64,000 nt of DNA, from assembly GCA_009772895.1 (NCBI GenBank), contig WOUP01000003.1, positions 186,001 through 250,000 of the forward strand, in the 5' to 3' direction. Of the stretch, positions 1 to 9,240 are shown one piece after another; within the stretch, counting starts at the first letter, position 1, and each line of letters begins with the position of its first letter. The stretch comes from Puniceicoccaceae bacterium 5H. GTDB taxonomy: Bacteria; Verrucomicrobiota; Verrucomicrobiia; Opitutales; Oceanipulchritudinaceae. The position numbers were made by a program, and so were the translations under genes. The notes below the pieces were generated by a model. It had not been told where the DNA came from. It saw only the letters and a program-made list of their open reading frames with translations, and did not search any database.

Positions 1-1205
1 AGCTCGAGGACGTGCGCTTCATCAACCCGCAGATGAACGTGAAGACGACCTTCGACCGCGAGGACTTCACGCGCATCCTGATCGAGGATTTCGGGTTGGA
101 GCGCGAGCGGGTGGAGGCCTTCTTCGAACACCTGCGCGGCATGAATTTCTACGATCAGGACCAGCGCACGACGGGCGAGATGTTCGAGGAGTTCTTCCCC
201 GGGCGCAATGACGTGCACCGCCTCCTGATGGAGCCGATCAGCTACGCCAACGGCTCGACGCTCGAAGACCCGGCCATCACCTACGGCATCGTCTTCAGCA
301 ACTTCATGAGCAAGGGCGTCTTCATCTATCAAGGCGGCACCGATCAGCTGATCAAGCGCATGACGGCCGAGCTGAAGCGCAACGGGGTGGAGCTGCGCAA
401 GAGCGCCCTGGTGAAGGAGGTGCTGACCGAGCCCGATGCAGACGGCAAGCAGCGTGTGGTCGGGATCGTGGCGCAGAGCCAGAATACCGGCGGGGAGCAG
501 GCCGTGCACACCATCCGCTGCCGGGCGGTGCTCTCCAACGCCAACATCAAGAACACGATTTTCCGCCTCGTCGGGCCGGACAAGTTTCCCGCGTCCTACG
601 TGGCCGAGGCCGAACAGGTGCGCGTAAACAACAGCTCCTGCCAGGTCTACATGGGCATCCGCAAGGGCGAGAGCATCCCGTTTATCGGCGACCTCGTCTT
701 TACCTCCGGGGCCGAGACCTTCTCTTCGCAAGAGCTGACCGGGATGCGCACGAGCAGCCGTACTTTTTCCGTCTACTACCCGGATACGCGTCCGCAGAAC
801 AAGGACGATCGCTACGCCGTGGTGGCTTCGATCAACGCGCAGTGGAAGGACTGGGAGAGCCTGTCCGATGAGGCATACGCGCAGGAAAAGCAGTGGCTGA
901 TCGACAGTTCGCTCGACGCGTTGGAGCAGTTCATCCCGGACATCCGCGAAAAGGTCGACCACATCGAGGCGGCCACCCCGCGCACGGTCAACCGCTACGT
1001 GCGGCACATCGGCGGCACCAGCTTCGGCACCAAGTTCGAGGGGCTGAAGGTGTCTCAGGAGCTGCCGGACAACCTGCATGGGCTCTATCACGCCGGCTCC
1101 GTTGGCATCATCATGAGCGGCTGGCTCGGCACGATCAATTACGGCGTCATCGTCTCCAACAAGGTCGACGGCTACCTGCGCTCCACGCAGTCGCTGGAGG
1201 CCTAA
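1..1205 (+). CDS. Phytoene dehydrogenase-like FAD-dependent oxidoreductase, C-terminal part
   Basis: About 400 C-terminal residues are visible. The frame is open through the left edge, entering with [12 protein letters not shown], so the true start and the N-terminal FAD-binding glycine motif lie outside. The C-terminus has the layout of COG1233 (CrtI/carotenoid isomerase-like) enzymes: a middle stretch that tests a substrate pocket ([14 protein letters not shown]), then a final FAD-contact segment, [18 protein letters not shown]. Members desaturate, saturate or isomerise polyene or isoprenoid chains. The specific substrate cannot be told from this fragment. Carotenoid or another lipid pathway is possible. 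The fabZ-fabI-oleA-oleB operon nearby is separated by an oppositely oriented chemoreceptor, so a functional link is only a guess. Confidence 0.75.
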   Translation, partial: LEDVRFINPQMNVKTTFDREDFTRILIEDFGLERERVEAFFEHLRGMNFYDQDQRTTGEMFEEFFPGRNDVHRLLMEPISYANGSTLEDPAITYGIVFSNFMSKGVFIYQGGTDQLIKRMTAELKRNGVELRKSALVKEVLTEPDADGKQRVVGIVAQSQNTGGEQAVHTIRCRAVLSNANIKNTIFRLVGPDKFPASYVAEAEQVRVNNSSCQVYMGIRKGESIPFIGDLVFTSGAETFSSQELTGMRTSSRTFSVYYPDTRPQNKDDRYAVVASINAQWKDWESLSDEAYAQEKQWLIDSSLDALEQFIPDIREKVDHIEAATPRTVNRYVRHIGGTSFGTKFEGLKVSQELPDNLHGLYHAGSVGIIMSGWLGTINYGVIVSNKVDGYLRSTQSLEA

Positions 1206-1206
1206 G

Positions 1207-1239
1207 AAAAACCCCCGAAGCCGCGAGGCATCGGAGGTT
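1207..1239 (-). terminator. Rho-independent terminator of the chemoreceptor gene
   Basis: A hairpin with arms 1210-1222 and 1227-1239, loop GCGA and two mismatches, is preceded on the + strand by an A-run. Read on the minus strand this is a stem followed by U residues, just past the end of the chemoreceptor gene. It may also slow transcription from the left-hand gene. Confidence 0.6.
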
Positions 1240-1267
1240 AGTTGGGAAAGGGAAATGGGTGGTGCGC

Positions 1268-3286
1268 CTAATTCACGTTGTGCTTGTGGTGGGCATAGCC
1301 GTTGACGCCCGCCCGTGAGTGTCGCTCGTGCGAGGCGTCGTCTTCCTGTGGCTGATGGCGACCGTCGCGGCGAAAGGAGGTTTCTTCTTCGTCGCCTCGG
1401 TCAAAGCTCAGCTCTTCTTCCGCATAGCGCGCGGCGCCGGAGTAGGGTGCACGCTCCGTCTCGCGGTTCTCGGGCATGTAGTCCTTGCGCTTGGGGGCCT
1501 GCTTTTGCGGCTGCTCTGCGGCTATCTCCTGCCCGTTGACGACCTTTTCGAGGCTCTTGACCCAATCGCGCAGGTCGCGGGCCTGGGCTTCGAGGTGCTG
1601 GGAGGCGCTCGCATTTTCCTGGGCGCCGGCGGCATTTTCCTGCACGGAGCTGTCGATCTCCTGCACGGCGGTGTTCACGTGGCTGAAGCCCTGGGATTGC
1701 TGTCGGCAGCCGTTGGAGATGTCCTGCGCAACCCGGTTGACCTCTTGCATGGTCTGCGTGAGGTCGCCGAACGAACGCACGATGGAGTCGCTCGTCTGTT
1801 TGCCGCGTTTGATCTTTTCGTTGGACTTCTCGAGGATGCCGGAGGTGCTCTCAGAGGCTTCCGCTGCGCGTTGGGCGAGGCGGCGTACTTCGTCGGCGAC
1901 GACGGCAAAACCGGACCCGGCTTCACCTGCTCGGGCGGCTTCGACGGCGGCATTGAGCGCGAGGATGTTGGTTTGAAAGGCGATCTCACCAATCGTCTGC
2001 ATGATGCGGCCCGTTTCCGCGCCAAATTCGGCCATCTCGTTCATGACGTCTTCCAGTTCGCGTGAGGCGGAGACCATGTGCTGCAGCTTTTCTTCGGCCT
2101 GGTTGACCCGTTGGTAAGTCAAGTCGGCTCCCTGCTCGTTGGTCTTGGCGATGGAGGCCAGCTCTTCCATCGAGGAAGAGGTTTCTTCGAGCGAGGCTGC
2201 CTGGGTGGCGGATGAATCGGCCAACATCTGGCTGGTGGCACCGACCTGGGTCGCGGCGGCGGCAAGGTTGGCGTAGCAGGTGCGCATGCCGCGGCTGGCC
2301 GCCAGAATGGGGCGGGTGAGGCGGGCGGAGAGAAAGAGAGCCACCGCGCAGGCGATGAGCACCATGACGACGGTGCCCGTTATCAGCACTTTTACCAGTG
2401 CCGCAACGGGGGCCATGACTTCGGCTTCGTCCATCGCATAGGCCACACTCCACGGCTCTTCGTGTAGAGGCGCATATGCCCCGAATTTGCCCGTCCCGTG
2501 ATAGTTGTAAGACAACATGCCTTCGTGACCGGAGGTCATTTCGCCGGCGATGTCTTCCACCCCAGGCAAGCTGGCCATATTGACGGACAGGTCGAGTTCT
2601 TCGGAAGGGTGATAGATAAAGCGGCCTTCATGATCGATGATGAAGCCGTAGCCGCTCTCGCCCAATTCCTTGGCTGCGGTCGTTGCTTCGAGGAAGGAAA
2701 GGTTGAGCGTGCCGCCGATCATCCCGATCGGCTTGCCCTGGGGGCTGAGGATGCTGGTGGCGACCGTCACGACCGGCTTGCCGGTCTCGGGAGATATCTG
2801 GACTTCGCCCAACTGTGGGTATTCACTGGACGCAACCTTCTTCCAGTTCGTGCCGGCGGTCTGAAAAGATGCGGCGTCCTTTGGGCTCAGCAGTTCACCA
2901 TTGCCGGTGATGACGTTGCCGTCGGCGTCGACCAGCCAGAGTGACTGGTAGCGTCCGTCGAGCCCCTTGAGGATCGTGCGGATGTGCGCCCGTGCACCGG
3001 TGACTTCTGCGTTGTTGAGACGCCCGCGGTTTACCTCCACCAGGGCACGGGAAAAAACGCCCGTCGCACTGATGGTGCGGATAAAGCGCTTTTCCGCCGC
3101 CAGTTCGGTATCGGCGGAGTGGGCGAGGTCCTGTGCCGCTTCGGTCAGCAGGACATTGGCATCGTCTTTCAGCAGTCTGATCTGCGTGCGCGCGACATAG
3201 ACGCTGATCAGTGTGGTGCAGGTCAGCGTAAGCGCCAGCGAACCCAGCATCAGCCGCATTCGGAGAGAAAGCGAGGGGAGTTTCAT
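1268..3286 (-). CDS. Methyl-accepting chemotaxis protein with periplasmic Cache sensor
   Basis: This is a 672-residue chemoreceptor. An N-terminal membrane helix (about residues 10-30) is followed by a periplasmic Cache-type domain (about 40-285; [29 protein letters not shown]). A second membrane helix (about 295-320) and a short HAMP-like linker lead to the cytoplasmic signalling coiled coil. The conserved hairpin tip, [20 protein letters not shown], contacts CheA/CheW. The C-terminal 90 residues are charged and low in complexity and lack the NWETF-type CheR tether. Cache domains usually bind small organic acids or amino acids; the ligand here is unknown. No other chemotaxis gene is in the window. 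The start at 3286 gives a normal membrane-anchor N-terminus. Confidence 0.92.
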   Translation of the reverse strand: MKLPSLSLRMRLMLGSLALTLTCTTLISVYVARTQIRLLKDDANVLLTEAAQDLAHSADTELAAEKRFIRTISATGVFSRALVEVNRGRLNNAEVTGARAHIRTILKGLDGRYQSLWLVDADGNVITGNGELLSPKDAASFQTAGTNWKKVASSEYPQLGEVQISPETGKPVVTVATSILSPQGKPIGMIGGTLNLSFLEATTAAKELGESGYGFIIDHEGRFIYHPSEELDLSVNMASLPGVEDIAGEMTSGHEGMLSYNYHGTGKFGAYAPLHEEPWSVAYAMDEAEVMAPVAALVKVLITGTVVMVLIACAVALFLSARLTRPILAASRGMRTCYANLAAAATQVGATSQMLADSSATQAASLEETSSSMEELASIAKTNEQGADLTYQRVNQAEEKLQHMVSASRELEDVMNEMAEFGAETGRIMQTIGEIAFQTNILALNAAVEAARAGEAGSGFAVVADEVRRLAQRAAEASESTSGILEKSNEKIKRGKQTSDSIVRSFGDLTQTMQEVNRVAQDISNGCRQQSQGFSHVNTAVQEIDSSVQENAAGAQENASASQHLEAQARDLRDWVKSLEKVVNGQEIAAEQPQKQAPKRKDYMPENRETERAPYSGAARYAEEELSFDRGDEEETSFRRDGRHQPQEDDASHERHSRAGVNGYAHHKHNVN

Positions 3287-3475
3287 GATTGTCGGGGAGA
3301 AAAGATCTGTTCCCTAACTATCGGCTTCTAACTGCCGGGTATCTAGACCGTACAATTACGTATTCTTATACATATTTACTTAAGCGCCGTGTAAAAAATG
3401 GACGAAGGTGGATGTGCATTTGCTGTCATTTTCGCATTCCCCCGGAGCCGGAAAACATTCTATGCTACAGCCTTC

Positions 3476-3934
3476 ATGAGTCTCGAAGCGATTTACCAGA
3501 CGATCCCGCATCGCCCGCCGTTCCTCTTCATCGATGAAATCGTGGAGGTGACGGAGAACGGCGCCACCGCCAAGCGCACCATCCGCGAAGACGAGCCCCA
3601 GTTCGAGGGGCATTACCCGGGCAACCCCATCATGCCGGGCGTGCTGCTCTGCGAGTCGATCTTCCAGACCGCTGCCATTTTCCTCGCCAACCACAAGGTA
3701 GACGCCGATACGGATTCCACCACCTTGACGCCGGTGCTGGTCCGCATCCAGGACGCCCGCTTCAAGCGCATGGTCAAGCCGGGCGATGAGATCACCATCG
3801 AGGTGACCTACCTGAGCCAGGTGCACCAGTTTCACCAACTGCGCGGGCGCGTGCTCAAAGACGGCAAGCCCGCGATGATGCTGGAATGCACGCTGGCTCT
3901 GATCGATGAGGGCAAGGCGGCGAAGGAAGCATAA
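3476..3934 (+). CDS. fabZ: FabZ-like 3-hydroxyacyl-ACP dehydratase
   Basis: This 152-residue hotdog-fold dehydratase would remove water from 3-hydroxyacyl-ACP to give trans-2-enoyl-ACP. The N-terminal HRPPFLFIDEI motif carries the family's catalytic His-containing start, and FEGHYPGNPIMPGVLLCES matches the conserved FPGxPxxPGVLxxE segment that holds the acidic catalytic residue. I place the start at 3476 (MSLEAIYQTIPHRPP), where the family begins; an in-frame start at 3398 would add 26 unconserved residues. The stop overlaps the start of the next gene by one base (TAATG), so the two are probably translationally coupled. This may be the housekeeping FabZ or a paralogue dedicated to this operon. 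Confidence 0.88.
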   Translation: MSLEAIYQTIPHRPPFLFIDEIVEVTENGATAKRTIREDEPQFEGHYPGNPIMPGVLLCESIFQTAAIFLANHKVDADTDSTTLTPVLVRIQDARFKRMVKPGDEITIEVTYLSQVHQFHQLRGRVLKDGKPAMMLECTLALIDEGKAAKEA

Positions 3935-4731
3935 TGAGTTTTCTGCAACTGAGCGGAAAGCGGTTTCTGGTCATGGGCCTGGGCAACCGCAAAAGCGTGG
4001 CCTGGGTGCTGGGGCAGACGCTCGAGGCCGAGGGCGCAACGGTCGTCTACGGCGTGCGCAATGCGCAGCGTCGCGACGAGCTGGCCAAGCTGCTGAAGGA
4101 TCGCCCCACGGTGTTGTGCGATGTGGAGCACGAGGCCGACTTGCAGGCGCTGCCCGCGCAACTGGAGGCCTACGGTCCGCTGGACGGCTTCGTGCACTCC
4201 ATCGCGTTTGCGAATTACTCGGAGGGCTTCGTGCCGTTTCACGAGACCAACCGGCAGGACTTCCTGCAGGCGACGCAGGTCAGCTCCTTTTCGCTGGTCG
4301 AGCTGTCCCGCGTGCTCAAGCCGTTGCTGCAGCCGCAGGCTTCGGTCGTGGCAATCGGCATCTCCTCCTACGTCACCGCGCCCACCTACGGCTACATGTC
4401 GCCGATCAAGAGCGCGCTGGAGGGCAGCGTGCGCTTCCTCGCCAAGAGCTTCAGCGCCGACACGGAGGTCCGCTTCAACACCGTCAACGCAGGGCCGCTC
4501 AAGACCAAGAGCAGCGCCGGCATCCCCAATTACCTCAACAACTATCTCTTTGCGGAAAAGCTGACGATGCGGAAGCGTGCGCTGACGACCCAGGAAGTGG
4601 CCGATACCGCCGCCTACCTGCTCAGCCCGCGCAGCAGCGGCATCAACGCCCAGGGCATTACCGTGAATGCGGGCATGGACTGGAACTATTTCGACGAAGA
4701 AGTGGTGCGTCTCGCGATGCGCCCTGAATAA
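3934..4731 (+). CDS. fabI: FabI-type enoyl-ACP reductase
   Basis: This 265-residue atypical SDR would reduce trans-2-enoyl-ACP with NAD(P)H, the last step of a fatty-acid elongation cycle. The N-terminus has the FabI version of the cofactor motif (VMGLGNRKSVAWVLGQ), not the usual SDR TGxxxGIG. The catalytic pair follows the FabI spacing Tyr-x6-Lys (YGYMSPIKSALEGSVR). FabI proteins characteristically hold NAG-like substrate-loop residues near VNAGPLKTKSSAGIPNY, and these are present. It starts inside the fabZ stop codon and lies six bases before the OleA-like gene, so fabZ-fabI-oleA-oleB form one operon. A dedicated acyl chain for the OleA-like enzyme is an inference from that arrangement. Confidence 0.87.
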   Translation: MSFLQLSGKRFLVMGLGNRKSVAWVLGQTLEAEGATVVYGVRNAQRRDELAKLLKDRPTVLCDVEHEADLQALPAQLEAYGPLDGFVHSIAFANYSEGFVPFHETNRQDFLQATQVSSFSLVELSRVLKPLLQPQASVVAIGISSYVTAPTYGYMSPIKSALEGSVRFLAKSFSADTEVRFNTVNAGPLKTKSSAGIPNYLNNYLFAEKLTMRKRALTTQEVADTAAYLLSPRSSGINAQGITVNAGMDWNYFDEEVVRLAMRPE

Positions 4732-4737
4732 ACGCCC

Positions 4738-5772
4738 ATGCGCTTTCAGCACGTCCGCATCGAGTCCCTCGGCTACGTCGTCCCGCCGGAGCCCATTTCC
4801 TCGGCCGAAATCGAGGCCCGGCTGGCTCCGGTCTATCAGCGCCTGAAGCTGCCCGAGGGGCGCCTGGAGCTGATGACGGGGATCGAGACCCGCCACTTCT
4901 GGCCGCAGCCCATCCGGCCGAGTGAAGCCAGCGCGCAGGCCGGTGAGCACGCGTTGGCCCAGTCGCGCTTCGACCGCGAGCAGATCGACCTGCTGGTGCA
5001 CTGCGGGGTGTGTCGCGACCGGCTGGAGCCGGCGACGGCGGCCTATGTGCACGGGTTGCTCGGGCTCAGCTCCGGCACGCAGATCTTCGACCTCTCGAAC
5101 GCCTGCCTCGGGTTCGTCAACGCCATGACCATGGCGGCTTCGATGATCCAGGCGGGCTCCATCCGGCGGGCGCTGCTGGTTTCGGGCGAAAACGGTCGCC
5201 CACTGCTGGAGCGCACGATTCAGACGCTGCTGGAGCGTCCGTTGAGCCGCCGCGAGATCAAGCCCTACTTCGCCAACCTCACGATTGGCGCCGGGGCGGT
5301 GGCCATGGTGCTGTGTCACGAAGACGAGGCCCCGACCGATGCGCCCGAGCTGTTGGGCGGCGTCGTCGAGACGGACAGCTCGGCCAACGAACTGTGTCAG
5401 GGCGACACTGCGGGCGACGCGCTCGAAATGTTGACCGAGGCCGAGCAGTTGCTGGAGGCAGGCCTGAAGGTTGCGGAGCGCACGTGGCACCGCTTTCAGG
5501 ATCTCTTCGGCTGGAGTCACGACGAGGTCGACCACGTGATTTGCCACCAGGTGGGCCGCACGCACCAGCGCCGTCTGTTGGAGACGTTGCAGATGCCGGT
5601 GGAAAAGGATTACCCCACGTATCCATACATGGGCAACGTCGGCTCCGTCTCGCTGCCGTTCTCCCTGGCCAAGGCAATCGAGAACGGTGTATTGACAACG
5701 GGGCAGAGGGTCGCGTTGTTGGGCATCGGAAGCGGCTTGAGCAGCGCCATGCTCGGTCTGAAAATTCACTAA
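4738..5772 (+). CDS. oleA: OleA-like thiolase (KAS III superfamily)
   Basis: The product is 344 residues long and belongs to the KAS III/thiolase superfamily. It looks closest to OleA, which joins two fatty acyl-CoAs head to head into a 2-alkyl-3-ketoalkanoate. The nucleophile is Cys123 in FDLSNACLGFVNAM, very like the FDVANACLAFINGM segment that I recall from Xanthomonas OleA. The His (VICHQVGRTH) and Asn (YMGNVGSVSLP) partners are present, as is the C-terminal glycine-rich GIGSGLSSAM. It is followed after four bases by an OleB-like hydrolase, which supports the Ole assignment over housekeeping FabH. The missing OleC and OleD mean that olefin synthesis is not demonstrated. A FabH-like function is the alternative. 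Confidence 0.78.
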   Translation: MRFQHVRIESLGYVVPPEPISSAEIEARLAPVYQRLKLPEGRLELMTGIETRHFWPQPIRPSEASAQAGEHALAQSRFDREQIDLLVHCGVCRDRLEPATAAYVHGLLGLSSGTQIFDLSNACLGFVNAMTMAASMIQAGSIRRALLVSGENGRPLLERTIQTLLERPLSRREIKPYFANLTIGAGAVAMVLCHEDEAPTDAPELLGGVVETDSSANELCQGDTAGDALEMLTEAEQLLEAGLKVAERTWHRFQDLFGWSHDEVDHVICHQVGRTHQRRLLETLQMPVEKDYPTYPYMGNVGSVSLPFSLAKAIENGVLTTGQRVALLGIGSGLSSAMLGLKIH

Positions 5773-5776
5773 AGCC

Positions 5777-6700
5777 ATGCTGCCTCCCGAAGACGTCACG
5801 CACCTCGAACCGATCCGCGCCGAAGCACTGCCCGGCGATGTGCGTCAGCTTTATCCGTTCGACGGCCGGCTCTATCTGCTGACGAATGGCCATTGCCTGC
5901 ACTATCTCGATGAGGGCGCGGGACCACCGGTGTTGATGCTGCACGGCAACCCCACGTGGTCGTTCTACTACCGCGACCTCGTGCTCGGCTTGCGTGATCA
6001 CTTTCGCTGCATTGTGCCGGACCACCTCGGCTGCGGCCTTTCCGACAAGCCGCAGGACTTCTCCTATCGCCTTGAGGATCACATTCGCCATGTGGAGGAG
6101 TTGGTCGAGCACCTGCAGCTCGAGCGCGTGCACCTGGTGGTGCACGACTGGGGTGGGGCGATCGGCATGGGCTTTGCCACCCGTCAGCCGGAACGCGTGG
6201 CGCGCATCACGGTGCTGAATACGGCGGCGTTCCTCCTGCCGCACCTGCCCAAGCGCATCGCGCTCTGCCGCAACCCGTATTTCGGCAAGTGGCTGGTGCG
6301 CGGGCTCAACGGCTTTGCCGGCCCTGCGACCTTCATGACGACGGTCAAGCCGCTCTCCCGCAGTGTGAAGCGCGGCTACCTCTATCCTTATCGCAACTGG
6401 CACGATCGTGTGGCAGTCCACCGCTTTGTCATGGATATCCCGGTCGAGGCGGATCACCCGACACGGCCGGACTTGAAGCGCATCGAACAGGGGCTGGAGT
6501 TCATGGGGCGCAACGACCTGCAGATCCTCTGGGGCGGGCAGGACTGGTGCTTCGACGACAATTTCTACGCCGAATGGAAGCGCCGCTTCCCGCAGGCTCC
6601 CACGCAATACTGGGAGGATGCCGGCCACTATGTGCTCGAAGACAAGGGCCCGGAGGTGCTGGAGCATGTCGAGGCCTTCCTCCGCGGCTGGCGCGGCTAG
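5777..6700 (+). CDS. oleB: OleB-like alpha/beta hydrolase (haloalkane dehalogenase family)
   Basis: A 307-residue alpha/beta hydrolase. The oxyanion-hole motif HGNPTWSFYYR, the nucleophile elbow HDWGGAIGMG (Asp124 instead of Ser) and the late His in EDAGHYVLED are typical of haloalkane dehalogenases and of OleB. OleB decarboxylates cis-beta-lactones to cis-olefins and was long mis-annotated as a dehalogenase. Adjacency to an OleA-like thiolase favours OleB. In several bacteria OleB and OleC are fused or adjacent; here no OleC domain follows. It is the last gene of the operon, with a convergent small gene six bases away. A true dehalogenase cannot be excluded without testing the halide-binding residues. 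Confidence 0.75.
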   Translation: MLPPEDVTHLEPIRAEALPGDVRQLYPFDGRLYLLTNGHCLHYLDEGAGPPVLMLHGNPTWSFYYRDLVLGLRDHFRCIVPDHLGCGLSDKPQDFSYRLEDHIRHVEELVEHLQLERVHLVVHDWGGAIGMGFATRQPERVARITVLNTAAFLLPHLPKRIALCRNPYFGKWLVRGLNGFAGPATFMTTVKPLSRSVKRGYLYPYRNWHDRVAVHRFVMDIPVEADHPTRPDLKRIEQGLEFMGRNDLQILWGGQDWCFDDNFYAEWKRRFPQAPTQYWEDAGHYVLEDKGPEVLEHVEAFLRGWRG

Positions 6701-6706
6701 AATGCT

Positions 6707-7027
6707 CTAGTCTCCGTAGATGAGGTAGGGCAGCAGAAAGACCAGCACGAGGAAGAGGAGGATGCCCAGCGCGGTCAGGCCGATGCAGCCAAAGCGCCAG
6801 GACTCGCTCTCTTCCCGGGCGCGACTCTGCACGTCGGGCAAAAACAGGTTGGCGGTGGCCGCTTCCGTAGGCTGGTCCGCGGCCGGTGCGGCGGCGTCCT
6901 CGTCTGCGGCATTCGTGGCGGCTGTGGTGCCTCCTTCAAGTTGGGCGATGGCGCGGTCCAGCCATTCCAGTTGTGCAACTGTGCGTTGTCGCTGACGTTT
7001 CAGCTCATCCAACCCGAGGGGGTCCAT
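6707..7027 (-). CDS. Small membrane protein with N-terminal helical segment, unknown function
   Basis: I do not recognise this 106-residue protein. The first 33 residues are rich in Leu, Arg and Gln (DELKRQRQRTVAQLEWLDRA) and could form an amphipathic or coiled-coil helix. An Ala/Thr/Pro-rich linker follows (about 35-60), then a charged stretch, then one strongly hydrophobic segment near the C-terminus (about 82-103, GILLFLVLVFLLPYLIYGD). This suggests a tail-anchored protein with its N-terminus in the cytoplasm. It converges on oleB and lies downstream of rpmA on the same strand but beyond a terminator, so it probably has its own promoter. Confidence 0.6.
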   Translation of the reverse strand: MDPLGLDELKRQRQRTVAQLEWLDRAIAQLEGGTTAATNAADEDAAAPAADQPTEAATANLFLPDVQSRAREESESWRFGCIGLTALGILLFLVLVFLLPYLIYGD

Positions 7028-7089
7028 ACCTGCGGATGATGATGGGCGAAATTCCTGCAGTCAAGCGACGGCAGGACGAGGCGTACAAG

Positions 7090-7116
7090 AAAAAACCGAC
7101 CCTCTAATGGAGTCGG
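7090..7116 (-). terminator. Terminator downstream of rpmA
   Basis: CCGAC (7096-7100) pairs with GTCGG (7112-7116), and six A residues lie at 7090-7095. On the minus strand this is a short GC stem followed by U6, located 37 bases past the rpmA stop. Confidence 0.6.
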
Positions 7117-7152
7117 CTGGAAAGGATTGCCCGAGTGGGGGCAGGGGAGAGC

Positions 7153-7422
7153 TTACGCTTCGACGAGCTCGGCGACCGGTTGCTCGAGCACGGCCACGCG
7201 GCGGTGGGCGGCATCCCACTTCACCTTGCCGTCCACGAGGGAGAAGAGGGTGAAGTCGCGGCCTTGGCCGACATTCTTGCCAGCGTGGAACTTGGTTCCC
7301 TTTTGGCGGATGAGGATGGTGCCGGCGAGGACTTCCTGACCGTCGTAACGCTTTACGCCGAGACGCTTGGCATTACTGTCGCGGCCGTTCTTGGAGCTAC
7401 TTTGTCCCTTCTTGTGTGCCAT
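7153..7422 (-). CDS. rpmA: 50S ribosomal protein L27
   Basis: An 89-residue L27. It opens with [16 protein letters not shown], the conserved N-terminal arm that reaches the peptidyl-transferase centre, and continues with [22 protein letters not shown] and [19 protein letters not shown]. There is no cleavable N-terminal extension of the Firmicutes type. It lies 21 bases behind rplU on the same strand, the usual rplU-rpmA order. The obgE gene that often follows is absent, and a terminator comes next. Confidence 0.98.
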   Translation of the reverse strand: MAHKKGQSSSKNGRDSNAKRLGVKRYDGQEVLAGTILIRQKGTKFHAGKNVGQGRDFTLFSLVDGKVKWDAAHRRVAVLEQPVAELVEA

Positions 7423-7443
7423 GACGAAATAGAGGTAAAGGGG

Positions 7444-7758
7444 TTAGGCTTGGATGGATTCGATGCGGATGACCGACAGTTCCTGGCGGTGGCCACGCGT
7501 CTTGCGATAACCGTGACGGCGCTTCTTCTTGAAGATAACGACCTTGTTGCCGCGCTTGTTTTCGAGAATCTTCGCCGTGACAGAGGCGCCTTCAACGAGG
7601 GGCGTACCAAAACGCGTCTCGGCACCCTCACCGACGGTCAACACGTCGTTGATCGTGACGGTGTCACCAGCGTTCGTTTCCGGGTAGCGGTTGACGAACA
7701 AAACGTCACCTTCGTTCACCGTGAACTGCCGGCCTTGGGTTTTAATCGTGGCTTTCAT
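7444..7758 (-). CDS. rplU: 50S ribosomal protein L21
   Basis: A 104-residue L21 ([25 protein letters not shown]). It includes the conserved late [19 protein letters not shown] segment that contacts 23S rRNA. I start it at 7758 because this is where the family begins; the longer in-frame start at 7836 adds 26 hydrophobic residues with no L21 similarity. The 133 bases upstream are the likely promoter and 5' leader for rplU-rpmA. I found no convincing -35/-10 pair or L21-binding structure there by eye. Confidence 0.97.
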   Translation of the reverse strand: MKATIKTQGRQFTVNEGDVLFVNRYPETNAGDTVTINDVLTVGEGAETRFGTPLVEGASVTAKILENKRGNKVVIFKKKRRHGYRKTRGHRQELSVIRIESIQA

Positions 7759-7891
7759 GAAAAGTCTTCGGAAAAGCGATAAGAAAAAGAGGAATTGGGG
7801 CACGGGCGCAAGTTTTTTCCGAAAATATCTCTGCACCCATTCTTGAGGGCTCTGTGGTAGGGGTTGTGGGCGCTGCTGGCAAGCGGTTCTC

Positions 7892-8611
7892 CTACAATTT
7901 TTCTACCGCGGCCACGATGTCCCTCGGCTCAGCGCGCTGGGTGTAATCCGCATTGAGAAAGGCCCAGCGGACGATGCCCTGCCGATCGATTACATAGGTG
8001 GCGGCGAGGGGCAGCTCATAGGCATCCGCCGCGTCGCGCTTGTGGTGCAGCGGGATGCCCCATTGCTGGTACTGCTGCACCAGGTCGTCCGGCAGCTGGT
8101 AGACGATGCCGAACCAGCGGGCGACGTCGTTGTTGTCGTCGCTCAATACCTGGAATTCCAGCTCGTGCTTCTCGCGCACGCTCAAGGCCTGGTCCGGGCT
8201 CTCCGGAGAGATCGCCACCAGTTGCGCCCCCGCCTTGTTCAGGGCGGGCAGGTATTGCTGCAGCATCGCCAGCTGGAGGTTGCAGTAGGGGCACCAACCG
8301 CCCCGATAAAAGGTCACGACCACGGGCCCTTGCTCGAGCAGGTCGGCGAGCGCGATCTCGTCGCCCACCGCATTGGGCAGGGAAAAGCTGGGCACCCGGT
8401 CGCCTACCTGCAGCGCGTGTTGCGTGATGTTCTGGTCCTGAAGGGCCTGCAGCGCCTCGGCCATCGTCTTTTTGACCGTCGGGCTGATCTGCCCCTCCGC
8501 GGCCTTGGTGCGGGCATCCAGCTGCTGTTGCAGGGAGCCTTGGGCATTTAACGCTGCACTGAGACCGAAGCTCAGGGCGAAGAGGGAAAAGAGGCGGAAT
8601 GAAGCGGTCAT
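7892..8611 (-). CDS. Secreted peroxiredoxin-like (AhpC/TSA family) protein
   Basis: A 239-residue thioredoxin-fold protein. The chosen start at 8611 gives a signal peptide ([24 protein letters not shown]). A short helical region is followed by the AhpC/TSA domain from about residue 65 ([18 protein letters not shown]). The active-site stretch [14 protein letters not shown] has a CxxC pair, where the first Cys would be the peroxidatic or redox-active one. This puts it in the peroxiredoxin-like group with a CPYC motif. It would reduce peroxides or thiols in the periplasm. Its redox partner is not visible in the window. It is separated from rplU by 133 bases and is probably its own unit. Confidence 0.85.
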   Translation of the reverse strand: MTASFRLFSLFALSFGLSAALNAQGSLQQQLDARTKAAEGQISPTVKKTMAEALQALQDQNITQHALQVGDRVPSFSLPNAVGDEIALADLLEQGPVVVTFYRGGWCPYCNLQLAMLQQYLPALNKAGAQLVAISPESPDQALSVREKHELEFQVLSDDNNDVARWFGIVYQLPDDLVQQYQQWGIPLHHKRDAADAYELPLAATYVIDRQGIVRWAFLNADYTQRAEPRDIVAAVEKL

Positions 8612-8666
8612 GGTCGAGGTCGTTGCCCCGTATGAGCCCGCGTCTTGGGCGTCTATTCCCGGAGCC

Positions 8667-9230
8667 TCAGCGGACTTTTTCGATCCAGAGCAGAAAGGGG
8701 CTCGGGCGCTGGGTGCCGGTTGGCTTGACGGCATCGACATGCGCCCCGTCCAGCGTTTCCACCCATTGCTCGACGGATTGCGCTTCGGTCGTACCGGCTT
8801 CGTGCCCCGGATAGCAGACCACGCTGAGCGCGCCGCCGGGGCGGAGGGACTGCCAGGCGGCGTCCAACGCCCGCAGGGTGGTATCGCTGCGGGTGGTCAG
8901 CGTCTTATCGCCGGTCGGCAGGTAGCCCAGGTTGAACATGGCCAAGGTCAGCTTGCCGTGAGCGCACTCCGGCAGCCATTGCGGCAGATGTTCGTGCCCG
9001 TCGTGGACCAGACGCACCAGATGGGCCAGCCCCAGGGTTTCCAACAACGTGCGCGTATGCTGTAACGCGACTTCCTGCACGTCGCAGGCCCAGACGCGCC
9101 CATCGGGCCGCACACACTCCGCCAGCATGGCCGTATCGATGCCCTTGCCCGCCGTTGCATCGACTGCGAGGTCGGCGGGTTGCAACAATGCGCGGGCGCG
9201 ATCCTGAGCCACGGCAGTTACACGGATCAT
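8667..9230 (-). CDS. mnmM: YtqB/MnmM-family SAM-dependent RNA methyltransferase
   Basis: A 187-residue class I methyltransferase of the rRNA_methylase/YtqB family (PF06962). Motif I is VDATAGKGIDTAMLAE, the acidic ribose-binding region is WACDVQE, and the family signature MFNLGYLPTGDK and the late VCYPGHEAGTTEAQSVEQW are all present. YtqB of Bacillus subtilis is now known as MnmM, which methylates the wobble uridine side chain nm5(s2)U34 of some tRNAs. The exact substrate here is inferred from family membership. It is ten bases downstream of aroC on the same strand and may be co-transcribed. Confidence 0.8.
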   Translation of the reverse strand: MIRVTAVAQDRARALLQPADLAVDATAGKGIDTAMLAECVRPDGRVWACDVQEVALQHTRTLLETLGLAHLVRLVHDGHEHLPQWLPECAHGKLTLAMFNLGYLPTGDKTLTTRSDTTLRALDAAWQSLRPGGALSVVCYPGHEAGTTEAQSVEQWVETLDGAHVDAVKPTGTQRPSPFLLWIEKVR

Positions 9231-9240
9231 GGGCGGGGGA

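Noticed and set aside
1319-2065. Plus-strand frame with hydrophobic segments opposite the chemoreceptor
   Set aside because: Apparent membrane segments come from reading the Ala/Glu-rich coiled coil on the other strand.
3832-5799. 655-codon minus-strand frame opposite fabI and oleA
   Set aside because: Same reason: it covers two well-identified genes and has composition typical of an antisense shadow.
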